Shown here piece after piece: positions 55,456 through 64,000 of a stretch of 64,000 nucleotides of DNA. The DNA comes from Aureobasidium sp. EXF-3400. Taxonomy: Eukaryota; Ascomycota; Dothideomycetes; Dothideales; Saccotheciaceae. Made by a program: the position numbers and the translations under genes. The DNA lies in contig SWBL01000203.1 of NCBI GenBank assembly GCA_024195585.1, forward strand, positions 28,455 through 92,454. Reading direction: 5' to 3'. The stretch's first letter is position 1. Every line of letters starts with the position of its first letter. Under the pieces are notes generated by a model. The model had not been told where the DNA came from, did no database searches, and worked only from the letters and a program-made list of their open reading frames with translations.

Positions 55456-58400
55456 TTCTGGTCCTGAAGCATCTTTCTCGCATGCGTCACCACCTTTTTG
55501 GGCCAATGATGATGGGAATCAGCCATCTTGGAAGAGATGTTTCTTCTTCCAATATTGTGGCTTTTTTGTTTTCTTTTGCTTTCTCGGTTCTGGAATATCT
55601 CTGCTGTGCGACGAAAAAAAGGCGTTCTTCGGGATTATCAACGGACGATACCATTGGGAGCATTCTTTTTTCTTTTTTTTTTTCTTCTTCTATTCTTTTT
55701 CTGCTTTGGATGATTCGCGCTCTTAAAGAAAGCGAAGCGTCTGTTCTTTTCTTTTCTGCCTTTCTTACCCTTCTTACTCATGTAGTTTTATTCTTGCTCG
55801 ATACCAGGAGTGCTTCTTTCTTCTCTCAAATTCTAGTCTTTTCTCTTCTCTCCTTGCTTGTGTCGGCGACTTCCTATACTCCTCCCTCTTTGCAATCTGA
55901 AAATATCCATCTGAGAACGGCAGGCGCGATGTGCCGATTGTTCTTGCCGATAGCTTTAATGTTTCGAATTTGTACGTATGCAATTTTTGTCAAGTGAAGA
56001 ACAAAGGTCCATCAATCGTTTCATAACCATACAGTTTACCATCTCTTTTTCGACAAAACAAGATTTGTGGTGTTTGTATGGGGGTACAAGTTGCATGTAT
56101 CAATGCCCACCCCAACACGAGTCTATTACTTGAGGAGGCTTGCTAATACGCGCATATTGTAATGGCAAGTTTCGCGCCTTCCTCTTTTGGCGCCTTCTTG
56201 TGTGGTGGTCTCTTTTGGAAATTCGGGGTTTAGACGGGTTTTTGTAGCAAGACAAGTTTTGACTATGAGACTGCTGCCATTGCGCTTGCTTGCTGTTTCT
56301 GAATCTTTCCAGCCATACGTTTGTGTACGTGGACTTTTGGTTAAATGTTTTTGTACATCAAACAAACTAATGGATAAGGATAAGGTTGGTTTCGTGGATT
56401 TTTTTGAGATCTCGCTCAAAGCGGTAGGCAACGTTTTTCGTCTCAGCTGGTCTAACTAACACAAGTCTCGTGGGAAAACGACGATTGAGTCGATATGCGG
56501 AGTCCTAGAGTGTTTTAAGTCTTTTGTGGTGTTTGGCATCAGGTGGTTCGGAAGTTTGGTTCCTCGCTACTGTGTAATGTCGATCATGTGCACTTTCTTC
56601 CCCTGGCCACATAAGGACGCTGATGGTATAGATCGTTGCCCGGACCCCCGAAATCCAGAAATAGCTCTTGTAAACGAGGCACTTGGACGAACACGAAAAT
56701 GTGTTCCAGAACCATATCACATTGCAGAGAGGGAACAGGCAAGGAAGAAAAGAAAACAAAAGTCCAGAATCGATTTGTCACTGGTGGGTCTCACAAAGGT
56801 CCTGAGATGCTAGAGGGAATCTGGTTGCAGAAGCAGCCTGGAGGTAGGTGTGTTCTCCATCATCATACCTTTCTTGTACCGAGATCTTACCACATTATCG
56901 CTGATGCTTTCTACTGTATGTACTGGCTGCGGTCCTGCCATGTTGGAGAGGGTATGTTCCACCGGTCGTGATGGCGGTTTTTTTTTTTTAATATAGAAAA
57001 AGTCTTTGTGCTCCTGGAGACAGAATGTTTCTCTTCATTGTGCTCATCTTGGACTCGTCAATACCAGAGGACGAGACAGCGGGCCGTGTAATCTTTTTGT
57101 GCTGCTTGGCTAAGGGGCTCATCATCGATAACAACCATAGCTGGGGCGACGAGGAGTAAGGATTTCGGAAGAGATTTGCGAGTGTTTGGGATCTGCTTCG
57201 AATCCATGCGTGCAAGAGAATCGGGAGATAGGGAAGTGTCGTTGCGAGTAGCGATGATAGGGGAGAGAAGGGTCTGTCAATTAGAAGATCTGGAAGCGGC
57301 GGGTAAGCTCGTTGCATTTTTTGAAGCAACCGTGGCACGCACGAAAGTGGACTCGTGCAGTGGTGAAAGAAGAGTCTCATGCTGGAATGGCAGGCTGTAG
57401 CGTAGCTATGAGCGTCAGTGTAGGAGAGGCTCGATTGACATGAGTGCAAAAATTTGCGTGCTGCATCGGGACGGTCACATGAAGCACGACTTTGCAAGAG
57501 ACGACTTCGACTTCAACGAGGTTTCAAGGATGCAAGAACGACTTGAACACCTGCTGATATCCCACTTGGCTGCGAGAGCAGTAGTGGAAAAGACGCGAGC
57601 GAAGAAGCTGCAATGGCACCTCTTTCCTTGACAGCAGCAATCAAACGTCTGAACCAAAGATTGACAATGACAGACGCCACCCTCACCTTGGACGGCTTCG
57701 CCATAGCGATGGACCGGATACTGTGGCTATCATGGTCTTATGCAATTGAGCACTCAGCAAATGAAGAGGCTTACGCCATGCAACCTCAAGACGCAACCTC
57801 ATAGCCCAGGAAACGTTGTATCGCTGTCTTCATCTTGTGGAGCTTTCCAGAAACCCGAAACAAGATTTTGAGATCGTGGAGAGCACGCGTTGGATTCGTA
57901 TGCTTGATGCTTCTGCCTGATCTTGTCTATCAACATCTAGTGTCAAAGTTTCTGTTGATCGACGTTTGTGCAAGTGCTGGAGCACGAGTCTTGTCCTCCA
58001 GGCCCTATTGGGCAGGAAGGAGGCTACTATAGTCTGTAGAGTACAACCCGGCTCGGCGTCATTGCGGGCGCCCAATATTGTATGGCCAATATCCACGCAT
58101 GCCAGTAGAATATCAGTCAGATCTCCCCACCGGGAAGATCTACTTCCGTCAAGTTTGACAAGACTATAGTGTATACGTTCCCAATAATGACCACGACTCG
58201 CAAGCAGGTCCTATATTATGCATCTTACGCAACACAGCCTCCCGGAATGCGTGCGATTCTGTGGTTCAGTTGCAGCGCTATTAGCACGTCGATGTAGATC
58301 TTAATGAACATGTTCGTCACTCGACCATGCCAATCCTGTCCCTCCTCTGTAGCGTGTCGACTACAGCGGTCGGGCAGAGGGATCGCCCAGATACTCTGGC

Positions 58401-60769
58401 ATGCTTTGGAGCTCTCCCGCTCTCAGCCGTCTGTATACGCGGTTCCGAAAACCTGAGTGAGAGATTCCTCAAGCAACGAGCATGTCGCAAGGTGCTCGGG
58501 TACCTTGCAGTGAATGGGATCGGTATACGCATCAGGTCAGGACCCTCATTACTGTCGTGTGCAAGGCCTCGTTGAAGTGTTGTTCGTGCTCGCATTCCCA
58601 ATTACCAACGTTCAATACTCCCATCTCTTTCCCTTTTGACCTATGTCTGTTTCAGCGGTCTCACTGCTTGCACATCCTGCCTTGATTGTTGATCTCCACT
58701 ATGATCCAACAACTTGAGCTCTTCCTGCAGTCACCAGTGGTGATGTTCATTAGCACTGTTGCCGCGGTTGCCTAGTCATTGTAGATCCAACATTGTTGAT
58801 TCGCTGATCATGCTCAGATAGCCGCGCAAGATCGAATAATTCCAGATCATTGGTACCGGACCATGGAGCAATCAGTAGTGTGTCGGCCAATTATACCACA
58901 AAGAGCACACGATTAATGGAGGAGATTGGTGGTGATGAGAGGACTCCTCAGTTACGCACGTAGTAAGTTTAGGTAGGACGGCCGGTCCGGGGGCAGAAAG
59001 GGGGAGATGTTATGCCTTCCGTCATCCTATAATCTAGAAATTGGACTCCAACATCAATTGTCCGTTGTCGTTGCGCGAAGGTTGGCCGATCCGGGCTCGG
59101 CCGACATCGCGGCTAAATCGTGTTGCAAGACAATGTTCAAAAGCTGCAGTCCTAAGCGCGCGTCTGATCAAAAAGGGCCAGACAGTAACGGTGCTGCCTG
59201 ATGCGAAAAGGGCAAAGGAAACGGTCTCGGTCGAGGCGGAACGCCCAAAACGCCACGACGAACGCCTCGTGAAGCCCGAAGAAGCCAACAGACGGTATGC
59301 CTGTTTCTTCCAAGTTCCCACACTTCGCCCATTGAGGAAAAAGGTCGACGTGGAGTGAACTCTTCCGAAGCAAGACAGTCATGATGGTATGACTCTGTGT
59401 GAATGACATTCGACACTGATGTATCGAAGACCAGAGTCGAGAGCCAACTTTTCCTGCAGGCGTACGGCTTCGTACGAACCCGAATGCAATGTCTCGTGCC
59501 GACGCCAGCCGGGCAAGGAGATAACAACACACTCCACACATCGTTTGTTCATATATCTGGCTCGGTATCGTTCGTGGCTATGTCGGCATTCAAGTCGCTG
59601 AACGGGCATGAGGGCTGGGTATAGGCCAGACGTTTCTAACCTGGCGGCCATGGCGGCGTCAAGGGACAGCCAAATTTCCAGCCACGAAGTCAGGAGAAAG
59701 GCTCAGGAGTATGCGATTGAATCGATGCCAACAACCCTCTTGTGGTCAGCAAGACTCGTCGCATACATGCCTTGCATCTAGAGCAAAGCTTACGTACTGG
59801 GATTGTTGATGTAGACCGTGCTGAATTGGGCGCTGTCGCGGTACGGGCCAGCACACGAAGCTTTGCCGGGATATGCTCCGGATCATGTCAAGGTGAGAAG
59901 TTTAGATCAAGGTATTTGAGATAGCTTTTAGCCATCAGGGCGTGTCATCAGCCCTAATTGAACAACTGTGATGGGCGTTACGTACTTACGATGAGGTTGG
60001 TGCAAAACGTGTTGGGATAATATTCAAATATTTTCGCCACGGTGCTGCGATGGCAGCTGCGATTCAACACCTTGAGGTGGCAAGAGCGAGGCACGAGCTC
60101 AGGGCAAGGACCATGAATGTCTCGTTGGAGATGTATGAACAAAAAATCACAGCTGTCTTATTCAGACGAGGGGTATATGGATAAAGTACTCAGACAAACA
60201 ATGCAACTCAAAAACGAACAAGAGAAAAATATACAAAGTAATACAGGGAAGGGGTAATCAACATTAATAAGAAAGACAAGGAATCCAGCCATGTGATGTC
60301 CTGTGCAAACCCATCGGCATTCATACAATAAAAGCAAAAAAAGCCAAGGAAATTCCAAAGATCAAAGGACCAAAGCCAGCCGATGGGTATCCCGCCCCCA
60401 AGGTGCCTTCCAGGACTCCTCGCTAGGAATGATCAGTGGTATAAAATCAATAACAGGTGCAGGGCGTGGCCTAGCATTGGGTATATGGTGATGAAGTTGT
60501 TGTGGTGCAGGTATATGTATGCGGGTTTGCGTGTAAGATCGGTTTGTGTTCGTGTTTGTAGTGTTTTTGTTCGTGCATGGTTCAGCAGAAGACAGTTGTG
60601 CCCATGTATTCAGTGCGGTCCGTCTTGTCTTGCAACATGATTGGATCATGATCATGATTCTTCGTTCCTTTATTGGATCCAGTAGAATCTTCGTGCTCGT
60701 GTATGTTGTATTCATAGGAGAGTCTTGTTGTACGTGATTTGCTGTCCGCTGCGTTGTGTGCTCATACTT
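55456..60769. other. 5.3-kb gene-poor region
   Basis: After the T-rich SAS3 3' region (about 55550-55880) no frame on either strand shows a recognisable domain or a convincing intron-exon chain. Frames of 90-170 codons at 56126-57497 and 59034-59541 overlap each other on opposite strands, as expected by chance. The part from 60140 to 60769 is the 3' region of vosA. Non-coding RNA or fast-evolving small genes cannot be excluded. Confidence 0.5.
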
Positions 60770-62828
60770 CTAATATGGCCTGGACGGGTCCGGTGCCTGT
60801 GTAGTGGGGTATGTCACTCCTCCAGATGTCTGGTAAGGGTTGCCTAGATCTGTTTGGTACTGCTGGTGCTGCTGGTGCTGCTGCGTTGGAGCGTAGGGCT
60901 GTCCAGGCTGCTGCGGGCGAATGGCCAAACTTGGGTGGGATTGCGGCATGTAAGGACTAGGTTGCTGTGTGTTGCGCATATCTATAGGGTTGCCCAAAGG
61001 CTGGTGTCGGCCAACCTCATGAGCCGGATTGCTCGAAGGTTGCTGCAAAAGGGTCTGAGCAGGGAGAGGTTGGTAGGCTGCCTGTCGGAAGGGCTGGTAC
61101 TCAAACTGCTGGTTCTCTGGCAGGGCGCCGTATGGCTGTTGTGACAAGGGCTGTTGTTGCATAGAATAAGCGGGTGCTGCTTGGAGCATGCCCGATCTTG
61201 TGGATGAGGCAGGACTTGCGGCCGAGTGGGTCTGTGTGTGCTGTCTAGCCATAGCCACAGGATCGTGCTCGGTGCTGTAGCTAGACGGTCCTTGCAAGCT
61301 ACCGCTGGACGGGATATACATGGTGGCACCTGAACCTTGGAATGGTGTGCTTGGGCTTGTCTGCGAGTGTTGTGCCATGGAGAGGTACGAATCTGTGCTC
61401 CTTCGAGGGAAAGCAGGGCCAGATTCTGGACCCAATGGCGGTGCAGGCTGCAAGCCATAGCCTGCAGCTCCTGGACTTGGAGCAATGCCCTGCGCGACAT
61501 CAATACCACCTTCTAGGAACCTCGCTGGCGCAGAGGCAGCGCTGTGCGGAGTGTGAAATACCTGGGTATGTGACCAGCCAGGAGGTGCAGTAGGGGTCCG
61601 GGAGCCGAAGGACGTTTGTGGTGATTGGAGCAGGGCTTGTTGTTGAAGGCCGTAGGGGCCAGGGGGCATGTTCTGAGAAGCTGTTCGGGGGTCGTATGCA
61701 AGAGGGGTTCTTTCTGTCATCGAGTAGCCCTGTGGCGGAGCGTGTTCGTTGGAGCGATGTCGTTTGTTCGGGTCATCTTCGTAGCCGAAGATAGAAGACC
61801 CTGCTTGAGTGCTGGTTCTGGGAGAGTAGGGAAGCGTACGCTTGGAGCTGTGGCTGCCTGTTAGCACTGGAACTGCCCTCTCTAGCCACTGTTGTCGTAC
61901 CCAGCTACGTTGCGGTTTTCTTTGCGCAAGCGCAGGCGCACACCCTGATCCGAGAAGGTCCTGGACAGATGAGTAGACTCAACAAGGCCCCTCCACTGCT
62001 TCTGCTGCACCACATCGAATGGCTCAGATGTAATGGACTTGAGGAATACGACCTCTCCAGTGTCCCTACTTGCTGTCAGCACTTGCCTAGCGTCTTGTCT
62101 TCCATTACTCACTTCCTGAGTTCGAACAGGCTGAAGTTGAGCCTATGTCTTCCCAGCACGCGGATCGAGATGTCTCCAAATACGAAGAAGCCGCCATCTG
62201 AGGTCGCGCGAATGATTAGCCACTATGACGAGAACATCTGCATCGCAAGCACTTACCTTCGTTGTTGATGTCCTTGAGTCTATGGAGGGAGGAGACGCTC
62301 TGGCCGGTGATCTCCTGACCAGCAGCGACTTGCGACGGAGAGTTGTCGCTCGAACTGGATTGCTGCTCCACCTGAAGAGTGCATTGCATGAACAGGTAGG
62401 GACTTTGTAAGAACTGTCTGCGCGGAGGTATCAGTACTGCACTAATGCGTCATGCCGCTAGCTATACGTACTTTCCGGGGTCCGCATTCGAGGTCACTCT
62501 CAGTTCAATAATCGGAGGAGGATCCACTGGCTTTCTATCTGTTCAGGGCACCGCGATTAGCAATCACACTTGGATCGGCTTGCGAACAGGGATGAGTACA
62601 TACTTTTCTCTTTGCCCGCCTGAGTCACAAGGGCTTCGTTGGGTTGTTGGCGAACCACGAGCTCATAATCGCCGCTGTGGGACAACATGGTTAGTTTTGT
62701 CTGTCGAACCGTGGTAAAACAGATGTATCGCTGCTTGGGGGCTTGGCGGACTGTTGGCAGCCTTACCTATCCAGCGCTCGATTGCTGGAGGGTGGTTGCT
62801 CTGGCTGAAGATGATATGGATAGTTCAT
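60770..62828 (-). CDS. vosA: Velvet-domain regulator VosA
   Basis: Seven exons (62828-62767, 62674-62604, 62538-62472, 62417-62257, 62197-62113, 62065-61901, 61853-60770) with introns of 47-92 bp give 564 residues. The velvet DNA-binding domain covers residues about 22-215: [73 protein letters not shown] and [18 protein letters not shown] [16 protein letters not shown]. The last exon encodes a Pro/Gln/Ser-rich disordered tail of about 360 residues, matching the VosA transactivation region. VosA represses or activates genes in spore maturation and trehalose accumulation, with VelB as partner. The N-terminal velvet position plus the long tail separates it from VelB and VelC, though this assignment is from memory. 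An exon 1 start at the internal ATG 62688 was rejected in favour of the spliced start. Confidence 0.9.
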
Positions 62829-64000
62829 CAGAATCCAGCATGTGAGGTGCTCTCCAACCGAACTGCACTCTCAAGTCGATCTAGCAGGATGTCCTGCTGC
62901 GATCCTGCCTGGACTGATGAGAGAGAACGGGAGCTTCCGGTTGAATATTGGTAGGATGAAAGAACCAGACTCTCGGGTTCCGGTCGAGCAGATTTGAGGA
63001 TCCTATTACCAGAGTCGGTGGAGGAGACGCGTCTGGCAGGAGTGTCGCGTTTAATTGATTCTGATTCTGACGTATGAAATTTGGACAGGCAGAAATGGAT
63101 CCTGTCGGGCATCAAGCGCGTGGCGCGGGGAGATGAAAACTTCGTGAAGCTCGCGGAGAAGGATTGTCTCAGCAGTAGTACTTGCGGCTCAGAAGTTTCC
63201 ATGCGCAGCGACGACAGGGATACAAGTTGTTGTTGTTGGTCGTCTGTCGTGGTGGTTGGAAGTCCGTAAACGTTAGAATGGCGAAGGTCGCATCCAGCCA
63301 GTCGAAGAAACGGTTCGCGTGATCCTTCCTCGCAGCAAGAGTATGCAGCGACGAATTGGTAGAAGCTATCAGACGTTCAAGAGCGGGTCGGCAACCTTAT
63401 GGAAGGCTTGCAGGTGACGATGTCAGGACCGCAGAACAAAACCCTGACAGACAGCAAATTGTTAACCACACGTCTTGTCGATCGACGGCGAGATGGTTGC
63501 GGGTGGCCTATGGGTGAGGGCTGTGACCGGGACGAGCCAGCGGAACAGATCCGTGGGTGCGTGGTAGTAAAAGCGTGGTTAAATGGCCTGTGCAAAGGAC
63601 AAGCTGAGTCGAGTGCTGCGGTACAGAGGAGCTCGCACGCACACCGAAGCTTCAGACTGCTATGTGGGCAGTTTGGTTAATGTGGCCTATGCAAGGCGTG
63701 GTTCACACGCGCGCGGGAGGGGCAGCGGCCGTCGCGGGCAGATGCGAATTGGAAGCGGCGCCGAGGAGCGGTGCTTGTCGGTGGTAGGCTACTAGGCTGG
63801 CCAAAAAATGAAAAAAGGGCTGAGAAAAAGGGCGGATGCCGAATGGTATTTCTCGTGCTGCGCTACAATGAGGACTTGAATCGAGTGGTAGCTTCAGCAC
63901 AAAAGGGCACTAACCGTGGGTGATGTTTGGAAAAGTACCGGCCCTGGGCGCTGGTCGACGATCTGACTGGTTCAAAGTTGCAGTGTTCCCGCGAACGATG
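62829..64000. other. Upstream region of vosA
   Basis: About 1.2 kb without a supported gene to the window edge, the expected place for the promoter of a developmentally controlled regulator. Only short frames. Confidence 0.5.

Noticed and set aside
57513..57704. Possible Cys-rich mini-gene on the minus strand (CCCQGKRCHC exon flanked by GT/AG)
   Set aside because: The required intron is under 40 bp, shorter than others here, and the exon has no continuation with family support.
62674..62688. ATG at 62688 as vosA start
   Set aside because: It lies within an intron-like tail (CTAAC then CCCACAG); the upstream exon 62828-62767 splices in frame and gives a better N-terminus.

Overview
The window is nuclear DNA of a filamentous ascomycete (Pezizomycotina), most likely a Dothideomycete. 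The evidence is short GT-AG introns (mostly 46-110 bp) with CTAAC/CTGAC branch sites, a fused GATase-IGPS-PRAI tryptophan protein, a velvet regulator, a Pth11/SAT4-type rhodopsin-domain protein, a 2EXR protein and a complex I gene set. The Dothideomycete placement is an impression from protein style and was not tested. I support 23 protein-coding genes and one gene remnant. All exon structures were read by hand from splice signals plus family alignment from memory. No tRNA, rRNA, CRISPR array or intact transposon was seen.

Layout. 1-10 kb: NUP188 (3' end outside the window) diverges from trpC across a promoter with a perfect cross-pathway-control site; then a BRCT-WGR protein without a PARP catalytic domain. 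9.6-17 kb: NDUFB7 diverges from the cell-cycle regulator mbp1; then a catalase and a free methionine-R-sulfoxide reductase whose transcript needs an ATG-only first exon and a 5-nt micro-exon. 17.7-27.6 kb: secreted phytase-like esterase, glycerol-3-phosphate acyltransferase, vacuolar Ca2+/H+ exchanger and a fungal membrane protein of unknown function. 27.6-30.1 kb is empty. 30-40 kb: rhodopsin-domain protein, S1/P1 nuclease (with a GC-AG intron), ERV41, a MetE-like protein divergent from a chromate-type transporter, and a 2EXR protein followed by a chitinase-tail remnant. 42-51 kb: an 1144-residue disordered protein, a GPI-type secreted protein, NDUFV1 and NDUFA1. 51.9-55.5 kb: the MYST acetyltransferase SAS3. 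55.5-60.8 kb is a gene-poor stretch, followed by the velvet regulator vosA and its long upstream region.

The genes are mainly housekeeping and unlinked in function. The recurring themes are mitochondrial complex I (three subunits), oxidative defence (catalase next to methionine sulfoxide reductase), transcription and cell-cycle control (mbp1, SAS3, vosA), and membrane or secretory functions. I found no biosynthetic gene cluster or undescribed multi-gene system. The most unusual signals are in gene structure: the micro-exon, the ATG-only exon, the GC-AG intron, and a stop-free 90-nt candidate intron inside the SAS3 catalytic domain.
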